Below are positions 24,126 through 32,999 of a stretch of 64,000 nt of DNA, one piece after another (the first letter of the stretch is position 1; each line of letters opens with the position of its first letter). The DNA lies in assembly GCF_021730435.1 (NCBI RefSeq), contig NZ_JABWGX010000016.1:50422-114421 (forward strand). Reading direction: 5' to 3'. The position numbers were made by a program, and so were the translations under genes. Below the pieces are notes generated by a model. It ran no database searches. It was not told the DNA's origin and saw only the letters and a program-made list of their open reading frames with translations. Source of the DNA: Xanthobacter agilis. Lineage in GTDB: Bacteria; Pseudomonadota; Alphaproteobacteria; Rhizobiales; Xanthobacteraceae.

Positions 24126-24836
24126 TTATGTCAGCGGCGGGCGGTGGCCGAAAATGGCGCTGCCGACGCGGATGTGGGTGGCGCCCTGGCGGATGGCGGC
24201 GGGAAAATCGCCGCTCATGCCCATGGACAGGCCCTTCAAGCCGTTGCGCGCCGCGATCTCGGCCAGAAGCGCGAAATGCGGGTCGGGCACCGCGTCGGCC
24301 GGCGGAATGCACATGAGGCCCGACAGGGTGAGGCCGTGCACGTCGCGGCATTCGGCGATGAAGGCGTCGGCGGCCTCCGGCAGCACGCCGGCCTTCTGCG
24401 GCTCGGCGCCGGTGTTGACCTGCACGAACAATTCCAGCGCCCTGCCGGTGCGCGCCTGCTCGGCGGCGATGGCGGCGGCGATCTTGGGCCGGTCCACGGT
24501 GTGGATGGCGTCGAACAGCTCCACCGCCTCGCGCACCTTGTTGGATTGCAGCGGGCCGATGAGATGCACCCGCGCATCGGGGAACGCGGCGCGCAGTTCC
24601 GGCCACTTGGCCTGCGCCTCCTGGACGCGGTTCTCGCCGAACACCCGCTGCCCCGCCTCCAGCACCGGGCGCACGGCGTCCGCCGGGAAGGTCTTGGAAA
24701 CGGCGATCAGCGTCACATCCTGTGGTCGCCGGTCGAACGCGCGGCAGGCCTTGGCGATGGCGGCGCGCACCTCCGCCAGATGATGGGGGGCCTGGCTTGC
24801 GCCCGCGCGGGTGGTGTCACCGGGTGTTTCACTCAT
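24126..24836 (-). CDS. YggS-family PLP homeostasis protein
   Basis: Cytoplasmic pyridoxal-phosphate-binding protein of 236 residues (PLPBP/YggS/ProY family), involved in PLP homeostasis rather than a known catalysis. Motifs seen: the PLP-lysine region TLIAVSKTFPADAV (Lys near residue 48), VFGENRVQEAQAKW, HLIGPLQSNK, the LSMGMSGDF segment and the C-terminal VRVGSAIFG-type phosphate grip (HIRVGSAIFG). It overlaps the downstream-start region of the NlpC/P60 gene by 8 bases, and both lie behind the aminopeptidase gene on the same strand. Confidence 0.93.
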   Translation of the reverse strand: MSETPGDTTRAGASQAPHHLAEVRAAIAKACRAFDRRPQDVTLIAVSKTFPADAVRPVLEAGQRVFGENRVQEAQAKWPELRAAFPDARVHLIGPLQSNKVREAVELFDAIHTVDRPKIAAAIAAEQARTGRALELFVQVNTGAEPQKAGVLPEAADAFIAECRDVHGLTLSGLMCIPPADAVPDPHFALLAEIAARNGLKGLSMGMSGDFPAAIRQGATHIRVGSAIFGHRPPLT

Positions 24837-25710
24837 GGGCGTTCCCTTGGGGCTCCGGGGTCGGGTCGAGCCGGCGCAGGCTGCGCAGGGGGGCGCTTGC
24901 GGCGATGCGCTCCAGGGCCGGCGCCAGCGGTTCGCGCGCCACCATCATGTGAAAGGCGTTGGCGTGCAGCAGGGTGTCGGGCGCCGCGACAATCGCCACG
25001 TGGCCGGGCCAGAACAGCAGGTCGCCGCGCCGCAGGGGCGTGTCGAGGGGCAGGGCCGTGCCGAGTGTCCGCTCCTGCATGTCGCTGTCGCGGGGGGCGG
25101 CGATGCCACAGGCGAAAAGCGCGGTCTGCACCAGGCCAGAGCAGTCGAGCCCAAGCGCCGAGCGCCCGCCCCACAGATAGGGCACGCCGAGGAAGCGGCT
25201 GGCCACCGCGACGAAATCGGTCTCGCGCGCGTCGAGGGGCGCCAGATGGCGGGCGAAGATGAAGCCTTCGGGGATGGCGGCGAAGGCCCCCTTTTCCGCG
25301 CGCACCGCCACCGCGCTGCCGAAGCAGAGGGCGCCACGGGGCGGCAGCTTGATGTCCGGGCCGGGGAAGATGAAGGTGCGCGGCACCGCCACCTTGTGGG
25401 TCGGGGCGGGGCCGATGGGGCGCAGGGCTTCGGTGGGCAGATAGCCCACATAGCCGTCGCGGGCGAGCTGGGCGAAGGCCCAGCCTTCCCCGTCGTCCGC
25501 ATAGACGGTGACGCGCTCGCCGTGGAGCGCCTCGGTGTCGAGGGGCGCGTCGCCCGCCGGGCGGCGGCGCAGGGGGGCGACCGGCTCGGCCACCTCGCGG
25601 GCCTCGCCGTCCACATAGCGCGGGGCCTCCACCACGCCCTTGAGATGGGCGGCGGCGAGGTCGTCGCGGGCGGGGGTGAGGCGCGGGTCGAAACCTTCGG
25701 GCAGAGCCAT
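24829..25710 (-). CDS. NlpC/P60-family cysteine peptidase (C40) with SH3-like domains
   Basis: Probable cell-wall peptidase of 293 residues. The N-terminal half resembles bacterial SH3 domains (VTVYADDGEGWAFAQLARDG, YVGYLPTEAL). The C-terminal half is an NlpC/P60 domain with the catalytic Cys in LGLDCSGLVQ, the His in PGHVAIV and a third polar residue in LLHANAF. No signal peptide is apparent, as in the gamma-D-glutamyl-L-diamino-acid endopeptidases that recycle muropeptides in the cytoplasm. It lies 4 bases after the leucyl aminopeptidase-like gene, so a joint role in peptide recycling is plausible (inference). Confidence 0.9.
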   Translation of the reverse strand: MALPEGFDPRLTPARDDLAAAHLKGVVEAPRYVDGEAREVAEPVAPLRRRPAGDAPLDTEALHGERVTVYADDGEGWAFAQLARDGYVGYLPTEALRPIGPAPTHKVAVPRTFIFPGPDIKLPPRGALCFGSAVAVRAEKGAFAAIPEGFIFARHLAPLDARETDFVAVASRFLGVPYLWGGRSALGLDCSGLVQTALFACGIAAPRDSDMQERTLGTALPLDTPLRRGDLLFWPGHVAIVAAPDTLLHANAFHMMVAREPLAPALERIAASAPLRSLRRLDPTPEPQGNAHE

Positions 25711-25714
25711 GATG

Positions 25715-27094
25715 TCAGCCGTAGCGGGCGGCAAGCAGGGCATCGAGGGCGCGGATGGTCTGCGCCTCGCCGCCTTCGGGCCGGCCGGGACGGGCGGAGG
25801 GGTTCCAGGCGAAGAGGTCGAGATGCAGCCAGGTCTTGGCCGCGCCCACGAACTTGTTGAGGAACAGCGCCGCCGTGATGGCGCCGGCGAAGGCGCCGGA
25901 AGAGACGTTGTTGGTGTCCGCGATCTTCGAATCGAGCATGCCCGCATAGGGCTGCCACAGGGGCAGGCGCCACAGGGGGTCGGCCTGGGCGGCGGCGGCG
26001 CCCGCCAGCTCGGCGGCGAAGGCGTCGTCAGCGGTGAAGGCGGCGGGAAGCTGCGGCCCCAGCGCCACGCGGGCGGCGCCGGTGAGGGTGGCGAAATCGA
26101 TCAGCACATCAGGGGCTTCCTCGTCCGCCAGCGCCAGCGCATCGGCCAGCACCAGGCGGCCTTCGGCGTCGGTGTTGCCGATCTCCACCGAAAGGCCCTT
26201 GCGGCTCGGGAAGATGTCGCCGGGTCGGAAGGCGGCGCCGGAGACGGAGTTTTCCACTGCCGGAATGAGCACTTTCAGCCGCACCTTTGCGCCGCGCGCC
26301 AGTAGCAGATGGGCAAGGCCGAGGGCGTTGGCGGCGCCGCCCATGTCTTTCTTCATGAGCAGCATGGCCGAGGAGGGCTTCAGGTCCAGCCCGCCGGTGT
26401 CGAAGCACACGCCCTTGCCCACCAGCGTCACCTTGGGCGCGTCGGGATCGCCGGCGGTGATCTCGATCAGGCGGGGCGGCTGGACGGCGGCGCGGCCCAC
26501 GGCGTGGATGAGGGGGAAGTTCTCCTGAAGCAGCGCATCGCCCACGATCGAGCGGAAGGCCGCACCATGGCGGGCGGCCAGCGCGCGAGCCGCATCCTCG
26601 AGTTCCGCCGGGCCGAGATCGTTGGCGGGCGTGTTCACGAGGTCGCGGGTGAGGGTGATGGCCTCCACCTGCCGGGTCAGGTCGTCGGCGTCGACGCCTT
26701 CGGGCAGGGCGAGCCGCACGGTACGATCGGGGGCCTTGCGGTAGCGGGTGAAGCGATAGGTGCCCAGGGCGAAGGCGAGAGCGGAGAGGGCGGCGTCACC
26801 GCATGCGCCCTCCAGGCGCCAGGTGCCGGGCGGCAGCAGGCCGGGCAGGGCGCCGCAGGCGAACGGATCCGCGCTGTCCGGGGCCGCCATGCCGAACATG
26901 GCACCGGCCACGAGGCCGGCGGCACCGGGGATGGGCAGCAGCTTGCCGGCCTCGCCCTTGAAGCCGGCGGAGGCGGCAAAGGCCCGCGCGGCGGCGGGCA
27001 GCGGGCTGGTGTCGGAGGCGGCGTCGAGGTCGGCGGGGCGCACGCACCAGACCGGCAGGCTCTGTTCAGAGGCGGGGGCGAAGCAATCGAGCAT
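25715..27094 (-). CDS. M17 leucyl aminopeptidase-family protein
   Basis: Dizinc exopeptidase of 459 residues. The catalytic domain shows the M17 signatures KGVCFDTGGLDLKPS, the MKKDMGGAA metal-binding segment and NTDAEGRLVLADAL, followed by DFATLTGAARVALG. The N-terminal domain is shorter than in PepA, matching the smaller leucyl aminopeptidase-like subfamily of alphaproteobacteria. A GGGGAGGAG ribosome-binding site precedes the ATG at 27094. It is first gene of a probable unit with the NlpC/P60 peptidase and YggS. Confidence 0.93.
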   Translation of the reverse strand: MLDCFAPASEQSLPVWCVRPADLDAASDTSPLPAAARAFAASAGFKGEAGKLLPIPGAAGLVAGAMFGMAAPDSADPFACGALPGLLPPGTWRLEGACGDAALSALAFALGTYRFTRYRKAPDRTVRLALPEGVDADDLTRQVEAITLTRDLVNTPANDLGPAELEDAARALAARHGAAFRSIVGDALLQENFPLIHAVGRAAVQPPRLIEITAGDPDAPKVTLVGKGVCFDTGGLDLKPSSAMLLMKKDMGGAANALGLAHLLLARGAKVRLKVLIPAVENSVSGAAFRPGDIFPSRKGLSVEIGNTDAEGRLVLADALALADEEAPDVLIDFATLTGAARVALGPQLPAAFTADDAFAAELAGAAAAQADPLWRLPLWQPYAGMLDSKIADTNNVSSGAFAGAITAALFLNKFVGAAKTWLHLDLFAWNPSARPGRPEGGEAQTIRALDALLAARYG

Positions 27095-27201
27095 GATGAA
27101 CTCCTCCCCTCAGGAGGTAGCACGACCGGTCGCGATCCTTGAAGGGCCATCCGCAGGCGGCGGGCGCAGTGCCGGGCTGCGGTGGGCGTGGAGCGCCGGC
27201 T

Positions 27202-27717
27202 TCAGGTCAGGAGCATCAGGCTGGAATAGGGGTGCAGCAGCAAGCCCGCTCCGGCCAGGGCGACCCCATAGGGCAAGGTTTCTCCGGTGTGGGCAAACAA
27301 CGCGATGGGGCGGGCCAGGGGCGAGGGGAACGGCGCGATGCGCTCGCCCCCGCGGGCCTTCAAGGTTGCGGCCAGGGTGAGCACGGCGCCGATGAGCCCG
27401 CAGGTGATGAGGAAAAGGGGCACCTGCACCGGATCGAGCCACAGCGCCAGGGCCCCCGCGAGCTTGGCATCGCCCGCGCCGATCACGTCCTGGGCGAACA
27501 GGGTGAAGCCGGCCGATGTCACCGCCCCCGCCACCAGGAGCCTCAAGCTGAGGTCGGCCAGCGGCGAGACCAGGGCGACCACGGCGAAGCCGGCCACCAG
27601 GGCGACGACCAGCAGGTTGGGAATGATGCGGCGGGCGAGATCGGTGCCGATGGCCATGCACAGCAGCACCGGGTACAGCCCGAGCAGCAGCAGATCCAAC
27701 AGGTGCATCCGGTCCAT
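27202..27717 (-). CDS. CpaA-type prepilin peptidase (A24)
   Basis: Integral membrane aspartic peptidase of 171 residues with about five hydrophobic segments. It cleaves the leader of Flp/Tad prepilins. The first catalytic Asp lies in IGTDLARRIIPN near residue 25 and the second in the signature GAGDAKLAGA near residue 80. No methyltransferase domain is present, as is normal for TadV/CpaA. It follows the Flp pilin gene by 60 bases on the same strand. No tadZABC/cpaBCEF secretion genes accompany it. Confidence 0.9.
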   Translation of the reverse strand: MDRMHLLDLLLLGLYPVLLCMAIGTDLARRIIPNLLVVALVAGFAVVALVSPLADLSLRLLVAGAVTSAGFTLFAQDVIGAGDAKLAGALALWLDPVQVPLFLITCGLIGAVLTLAATLKARGGERIAPFPSPLARPIALFAHTGETLPYGVALAGAGLLLHPYSSLMLLT

Positions 27718-27777
27718 GGCCGCGTCCTCTTCGAGGTTCTGTTGGGCTCCGGTCCCGCGGGCCGGGGCCGGGCGGTT

Positions 27778-27942
27778 TCAGTTGCCGGCGGCGGCCGCCG
27801 TGGTCTTGAGGCGCGCGAACGTGGTGGCGATCTGCGCCAGCACGGTGATGATGGCGATGGACAGCCCGGCGGCGATGAGGCCGTATTCCAGGGCCGTGGA
27901 GCCATGCTCCTCGTGAATGAAGCGGGACATCAAGAGCTTCAT
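27778..27942 (-). CDS. Flp/Fap-type pilin precursor
   Basis: Prepilin of 54 residues. A short basic leader (MKLLMSRFIHEEHG) is followed by the cleavage region G-STALEYGLIAAG with the Flp-typical Glu-Tyr pair, then a hydrophobic helix (LSIAIITVLAQIATTF) and a short tail. It would be processed by the adjacent CpaA-type peptidase and assembled into a thin adhesive pilus by Tad machinery encoded elsewhere. The start at 27942 gives the full leader; an internal ATG at 27930 is an alternative. Confidence 0.9.
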   Translation of the reverse strand: MKLLMSRFIHEEHGSTALEYGLIAAGLSIAIITVLAQIATTFARLKTTAAAAGN

Positions 27943-28129
27943 GTAACGCTTTCCGAAACGGTCCCCGGCCGAAGCGGCCCGTGGGCGGACTGGTCGCGGC
28001 AGGTGGGGCCGCGGGAGGAAGGCTAGGCCCTCGCCCTTGCAGGGAGGTAAAGGAAGGCTACCATAATACCGCATCCCGCGACCGACTGGCGGAACGGTTA
28101 ATGCTCTCTCGCCAGGGCCGGGTCGTTGC

Positions 28130-29044
28130 TCACATCCGCACGTTTGCCGCCAGGAAATCGACGAACGCGCGGATGCGGGCGGAAAGGGGGCCGGAGCCCC
28201 CCACATAGACCGCATGCACATCGATGGCGTCGCCGGGGTTGAGGTGCTCCAGCACCGGAACCAGACGGCCGGCGGCCACGTCGGGACGGACCTCGAATTC
28301 CGCGAGCCGGGCGAGGCCGAGCCCCGCCAACGCCAGCACCTGCATGGCCTCTCCGTTGCTCACCAGGGCATTGCCGCGGGGCGGCACGGAGACGATGCCG
28401 CCCTTGCCGTCCAGGAACGGCCAGCCCTCCACGATGCGGGTGAAGGTGAAGCCGAGCATATTGTGGCGGGCGAGGTCTTCCGGCGCTTGAGGCATCCCGG
28501 CGCGGGCGATGTAGGCCGGGGCGGCCACCACCATGGCGCGGCCCTTGGCGATCTTGCGGGCGACGAGCTGCGAATCACGCATGGGGCCGACCCGGAGCGC
28601 CACATCCGCCCGCTCCTCCATGAGGTCCACCACCCGGTCGGTGACGGTCACTTCGATGCTCATCTGCGGATGGGCGGCGAGGAAGGCCGGCACCAGCGGC
28701 AGCAGATGGGCCATGGCGAAATGCACGGAGGCGTTCACGCGCAGCCGTCCGCGCGGGGCTGCGCCGGCCGCCGCCTCCTGCTCGGCTGCGGCGACCTCGT
28801 CCAGGATGCGCGCCGCGCGCTCGTAGAAGGCCGCCCCCTCCGGGGTGAGCTGGAGCTTGCGGGTGGTGCGCGTGAGCAGCCGCACCCCGAGCCGCCGCTC
28901 CAACCGGGCCAACAGCTTGCTGACCGCCGAGGGGGTGAGGTTGGAGGCGCGGGCGGCGGCGGACAAGCCGCCCCGTTCCACCACGCGGGTGAACACCTCC
29001 ATCTCGGTGAAGCGATTGGCGTCGCGGGGGGGCTCGAGGGTCAT
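28130..29044 (-). CDS. LysR-family transcriptional regulator
   Basis: DNA-binding regulator of 304 residues. N-terminal winged HTH (FTRVVERGGLSAAARASNLTP, then SAVSKLLARLERRLGVRL) and a C-terminal periplasmic-binding-protein-like sensor domain (MSIEVTVTDRVVDLMEERAD, DVALRVGPM). It belongs to the AaeR/DmlR-like branch. It is transcribed divergently from the MFS transporter and SDR genes, and the shared spacer carries two TAGTTCATGA repeats 31 bp apart, so it very likely controls that pair. Confidence 0.93.
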   Translation of the reverse strand: MTLEPPRDANRFTEMEVFTRVVERGGLSAAARASNLTPSAVSKLLARLERRLGVRLLTRTTRKLQLTPEGAAFYERAARILDEVAAAEQEAAAGAAPRGRLRVNASVHFAMAHLLPLVPAFLAAHPQMSIEVTVTDRVVDLMEERADVALRVGPMRDSQLVARKIAKGRAMVVAAPAYIARAGMPQAPEDLARHNMLGFTFTRIVEGWPFLDGKGGIVSVPPRGNALVSNGEAMQVLALAGLGLARLAEFEVRPDVAAGRLVPVLEHLNPGDAIDVHAVYVGGSGPLSARIRAFVDFLAANVRM

Positions 29045-29053
29045 CTGTGAATT

Positions 29054-29094
29054 TAGTTCATGAATGCTTTGACCGCACCCATGCTAGTTCATGA
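29054..29094. promoter_or_regulatory. Paired LysR operator sites
   Basis: TAGTTCATGA occurs at 29054-29063 and again at 29085-29094. The start-to-start distance of 31 bp is three helical turns, so both copies face the same side of the DNA. Each contains the palindromic core TTCATGA(A). They lie between lysR and the MFS gene. Confidence 0.6.
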
Positions 29095-29167
29095 GCGGCG
29101 ATGGGTCCATCTTGCGCGGCATTCCTCCCGCGGTTGCCGGGTCTTCTTTCAAGAAAGCGCTCAGATC

Positions 29168-30349
29168 ATGCCTGTGGCCCTTTATGCGCTCGCTGCCGGC
29201 GCCTTCGGCATCGGCGTCACCGAATTTGTCATCATGGGCCTGCTGCTGGAGGTGAGCGCCGATCTCGGCGTCTCCATTTCCGCTGCCGGACTGCTCATCT
29301 CGGGCTATGCCCTGGGGGTGGTGGTGGGGGCGCCGCTGCTGACGACGCTTACCGCCCGCTGGCCGCGCAAGATGGTGCTGATGGGGCTCATGGCCATCTT
29401 CACCCTCGGCAACCTCGCCTGCGCGCTCGCGCCCGATTACGGATGGCTGATGGCGGCGCGGGTGCTCACCTCGTTTGCCCATGCCACCTTCTTCGGCGTC
29501 GGCTCGGTGGTGGCGACCGATCTCGTGCCCGCCAACAAGAAGGCCTCCGCCATTGCCATCATGTTCACCGGCCTTACGGTGGCGAACATCCTGGGCGTGC
29601 CGTTCGGCACCTGGCTGGGGCAGCTTGCGGGCTGGCGCTCCACCTTCCTCGCGGTCACGGGGGTCGGGCTGGCGGCCTTGGCCATCATCGCGCTGCTGGT
29701 GCCCAAGGACCACGGCACGCCGTCCACCACGCGCCTTGCCGACGATCTCAAGGTTTTGCGCCGCCCGGCGCTGCTGCTGGGGCTCGCCACCACGGTGCTG
29801 AGCTGGGTCGGGGTGTTCGCCGCCTTCACTTACATCGCGCCCATGCTCACCCGCATCACCGGCTTTTCGGATGCCGCGGTTTCGCCCATCCTGCTCGTGT
29901 TCGGCGGCGGCCTGGTGGTGGGCAACCTGCTGGGCGGACGGCTCGCCGACCGGTGGCTGGTGCCGACCGTCTATGGCAGCCTCGTCCTGCTGTCCCTGGT
30001 GCTCATGGGGCTGTCGCCGGCGCTCGACGGCAAGGTGACGGCGGTGGCGGCGGTGGGCCTGCTCGGCGCGGTGGGGTTCGCCACGGTGGCGCCGCTCCAG
30101 ATGTGGGTGCTCCAAAAGGCGAAGGGCGCGGGGCAGAGCCTCGCCTCCTCCTTCAATATCGCCGCCTTCAACCTGGGCAATGCCATCGGTGCCGCGCTGG
30201 GCGGATGGGTGATCGACGGCGGTCCGGGCCTGTGGGCGGTGCCGCTGGTGGCGGGGCTGGTGCCGCTCGGGGCCATTCTCACCGCTTACCTGTCCGAACG
30301 GCGCGCGGCGCCCGATGTCGAGGCCGATTGCGCGGTCGGGAACGCCTGA
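29168..30349 (+). CDS. MFS drug/sugar efflux transporter (AraJ-like)
   Basis: Twelve-helix inner-membrane antiporter of 393 residues in the DHA1 family. Features are the N-terminal ALAAGAFGIGVTEFVIMGLL helix, the loop 2-3 region ARWPRKMVLMGL, the helix-5 motif GVPFGTWLGQ and the acidic/charged C-terminal tail. The ATG at 29168 is chosen because helix 1 starts immediately after it; the frame extends upstream without conserved sequence. It is co-directional with the SDR gene 27 bases further on and divergent from the LysR gene. The substrate cannot be told. Confidence 0.9.
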   Translation: MPVALYALAAGAFGIGVTEFVIMGLLLEVSADLGVSISAAGLLISGYALGVVVGAPLLTTLTARWPRKMVLMGLMAIFTLGNLACALAPDYGWLMAARVLTSFAHATFFGVGSVVATDLVPANKKASAIAIMFTGLTVANILGVPFGTWLGQLAGWRSTFLAVTGVGLAALAIIALLVPKDHGTPSTTRLADDLKVLRRPALLLGLATTVLSWVGVFAAFTYIAPMLTRITGFSDAAVSPILLVFGGGLVVGNLLGGRLADRWLVPTVYGSLVLLSLVLMGLSPALDGKVTAVAAVGLLGAVGFATVAPLQMWVLQKAKGAGQSLASSFNIAAFNLGNAIGAALGGWVIDGGPGLWAVPLVAGLVPLGAILTAYLSERRAAPDVEADCAVGNA

Positions 30350-30376
30350 GCGCCCTCTGTTCAAAGGAGATGGTCC

Positions 30377-31162
30377 ATGAAAATCGATTTGTCTGGTAAG
30401 CGCGCCCTTGTCACCGGTTCCACGTCCGGCATCGGCTTTGCCATCGCCAAGGGGCTTGCCGCGGCCGGGGCCGAGGTGGTGGTCAACGGCCGCAAGGCCG
30501 AGGCGGTGGCGGACGCCGTCGCCGCCCTCAAGGGGGTCGGGGCCGCCATCGGCGCGGTGGCCGACGTGAGCACGGCGGAGGGCTGCGCCGCGCTGGTGGC
30601 GGAGGTGCCGCGGGTCGACATCCTGGTCAACAATGTGGGCATCTACGGCACCGGCGATTTCTTCGAAACCGACGATGCGGTGTGGCAGCAGTATTTCGAT
30701 GTGAACGTGATGAGTGGGGTGCGGCTGTCGCGGGCCTATCTGCCGGCCATGGCGGCCCAAGGCTGGGGACGAGTGGTGTTCCTGTCCTCGGAATCGGGCC
30801 TGGCGATTCCCGCCGACATGATCCACTACGGCTTCACCAAGACCGCCAACCTGTCGGTTTCGCGGGGCCTTGCCAAGCGCATGGCGGGCACCGGCGTGAC
30901 GGTGAACGCGGTGCTGCCCGGCCCAACCCTCAGCGAGGGCGTCGCGGCCATGGTGAAGGACGCGGCGGAAAAGGTGGGGATCAGCCTGGAGGCGGCGGCC
31001 ACGGCATTCGTGAAGGCGCAGCGGCCGAGTTCCATCATCGGGCGGGTGGCGACACCGGAAGAGGTGGCCAACATGGTCGTCTATGCCTGCTCGCGCGAGG
31101 CTTCCGCCACCACCGGCGCCGCCTTGCGGGTGGAAGGCGGCATCGTGGACACCATCGGCTGA
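30377..31162 (+). CDS. Short-chain dehydrogenase/reductase (SDR)
   Basis: NAD(P)-dependent oxidoreductase of 261 residues. The Rossmann nucleotide loop is TGSTSGIGFAIAKG near residues 12-25, the structural NNVG motif follows (DILVNNVG), and the catalytic Ser-Tyr-Lys triad is SSESG...YGFTK, with the Tyr and Lys separated by three residues. The C-terminus carries GRVATPEEVANMV and GAALRVEGG. An AAAGGAGA ribosome-binding site precedes the ATG. It is probably in an operon with the MFS gene under LysR control. A hairpin terminator follows the stop. Confidence 0.93.
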   Translation: MKIDLSGKRALVTGSTSGIGFAIAKGLAAAGAEVVVNGRKAEAVADAVAALKGVGAAIGAVADVSTAEGCAALVAEVPRVDILVNNVGIYGTGDFFETDDAVWQQYFDVNVMSGVRLSRAYLPAMAAQGWGRVVFLSSESGLAIPADMIHYGFTKTANLSVSRGLAKRMAGTGVTVNAVLPGPTLSEGVAAMVKDAAEKVGISLEAAATAFVKAQRPSSIIGRVATPEEVANMVVYACSREASATTGAALRVEGGIVDTIG

Positions 31163-31168
31163 CAACGA

Positions 31169-31200
31169 CACGGGGACCGGCATCGCGGTCCCCGTGGCTT
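31169..31200 (+). terminator. Terminator hairpin between SDR and phosphomannomutase genes
   Basis: Perfect 11-bp stem CACGGGGACCG with its complement around a 6-nt loop, followed by GCTTTA on the plus strand. It sits between two convergent genes and could serve both. Confidence 0.7.
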
Positions 31201-31242
31201 TACTGCCGAAGGCCCGTGCGGCGCGCGCACAGGCCTTCGGCG

Positions 31243-32742
31243 TCAGATCTTCTGATTGTATTCGCCCACTTCCGGATGGGTGCGCAGCACGCCGTCCACT
31301 TCGGCGAACATCTCGCGCATGCGCGCTTCCGAAACCGGGCTTTCCACCACCACCACCAGTTCCGGCTTGTTGGAGGAGGCGCGCACGAGGCCCCAGGAAC
31401 CATCCTCGCAGGTGACACGCACGCCGTTCACCGTCACCAGATCGCGGATCTTCTGGCCGGTGACCGGGGCGCCCTTGGCGGCGAGGTCCTGATAGTGCTT
31501 CACCACGGCATCCACGATGCCGTATTTGGCCTCGTCCGCGCAGTGGGGCGACATGGTGGGGGACGACCAGGTCTTGGGCAGCCCCTCGCGCAGCTCGGCC
31601 AGGGACTTGGCCGGGTTGCGGTCCAGCATGTCGAGCACGGCGATGGCCGAGACGAGGCCGTCGTCATAACCGCGGCCGATGGGCGTGTTGAAGAAGTAGT
31701 GGCCGGACTTCTCGAAGCCGACCAGCGCCCCGGTCTCGTTCACCCGGCGCTTCATGTAGGAATGGCCGGTCTTCCAATAGTCCGCCTTCACCCCGAGCTT
31801 GATGAGCTCGGGGTCGGTGGCGAACAGTCCGGTGGACTTCACATCCACCACGAAGGTGGCGCCGGGGTGGAGCTTGGCGAGGTCGCGGGCCAGCAGCACG
31901 CCCATCTTGTCGGCGAAGATCTCCTCGCCGGTATTGTCCACCACGCCGCAGCGATCGCCGTCGCCGTCGAAGCCCAGCGCCAGGTCCGCCTTGTGCTCGA
32001 GCACGGCGTCGCGCATGGCATGGAGCATCGCCATGTCTTCGGGGTTCGGATTGTATTTGGGAAAGGAGTGATCCAGCTCGCAGTCGAGCGGGATCACCTC
32101 GGCCCCGAGCGCGGCGATGACGCGCGGCGCGAAGGCGCCGGCGGTGCCGTTGCCACAGGCCACCACCACCTTCAGCTTGCGGGAGAGCTTCGGCCGGTCC
32201 GTGAGGTCCTTGATGTAGACCTCGGGGAAGTTCTCCACGAAATGGTAGGCGCCGCCGCCGCGCATGTCGAACTTGGCGCCGAGCACGATGTCCTTCAGCC
32301 GGGTCATCTCGTCAGGCCCGAAGGTGAGCGGGCGGTTGACGCCCATCTTCACGCCGGTCCAGCCGTTGTCGTTGTGGGAGGCGGTCACCATGGCCACCGC
32401 CGGCACGTCGAGCGCGAACTGGGCGAAATAGGCCATCGGCGACAAGGCGAGGCCGATGTCGTGCACCTTGATGCCCGCCGCCATCAGGCCGCTGACCAGC
32501 GCGTATTTGATGGAGGAGGAATAGCCGCGGAAGTCGTGGCCGGTGGCGATCTCCGGGCGCACCCCCATTTCGTGCATCAGCGTGCCCAGGCCCAGGCCCA
32601 GGGCCTGCACGCCCATCAGGTTGATCTCTTTCTGGAACAGCCAGCGGGCGTCGTATTCCCTGAAGCCGGTGGGCTTCACCATGGGCTCGGATTCATACGC
32701 ATAGGTGTTGGGCGTCAAAACGGGCTTGGGAACAGGGAACAT
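31243..32742 (-). CDS. Phosphomannomutase/phosphoglucomutase
   Basis: Alpha-D-phosphohexomutase of 499 residues, making mannose-1-P or glucose-1-P for surface polysaccharide and nucleotide-sugar synthesis. The catalytic phosphoserine loop is TASHNDNGWTGVKMG, the Mg-binding loop GFDGDGDRCGVVD, the sugar-binding loop GFEKSGHYFF, and the C-terminal phosphate-binding loop VRASSNKPELVVVVE. The ATG at 32742 is the first in-frame start that keeps the family N-terminus; the frame is open 47 codons upstream without similarity. It stands alone, facing the SDR gene. Confidence 0.93.
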   Translation of the reverse strand: MFPVPKPVLTPNTYAYESEPMVKPTGFREYDARWLFQKEINLMGVQALGLGLGTLMHEMGVRPEIATGHDFRGYSSSIKYALVSGLMAAGIKVHDIGLALSPMAYFAQFALDVPAVAMVTASHNDNGWTGVKMGVNRPLTFGPDEMTRLKDIVLGAKFDMRGGGAYHFVENFPEVYIKDLTDRPKLSRKLKVVVACGNGTAGAFAPRVIAALGAEVIPLDCELDHSFPKYNPNPEDMAMLHAMRDAVLEHKADLALGFDGDGDRCGVVDNTGEEIFADKMGVLLARDLAKLHPGATFVVDVKSTGLFATDPELIKLGVKADYWKTGHSYMKRRVNETGALVGFEKSGHYFFNTPIGRGYDDGLVSAIAVLDMLDRNPAKSLAELREGLPKTWSSPTMSPHCADEAKYGIVDAVVKHYQDLAAKGAPVTGQKIRDLVTVNGVRVTCEDGSWGLVRASSNKPELVVVVESPVSEARMREMFAEVDGVLRTHPEVGEYNQKI

Positions 32743-32999
32743 CGACGCTTCTCCACACGGCGGGTCCACAAGAGGGGATTGCCACAAGAGGGGCTTGCCA
32801 CAAGCGGGGCTTGGGCGGTTAGGGCCTTTGGATGGCTGAGCGCCTTGGCTCGGCCCGCCGGATCTGCGGCGGCGAGATAGCACGAAAATTGTGACGGAAA
32901 GAACCGCAAATCACGGCAGGGACAGGGCTCCATCGGGCGTCGTGCCCCATGGTAAATGGCGGTGCACCCGGCGCGCGCGGCGGCGCGCCGGGCGGGGTC

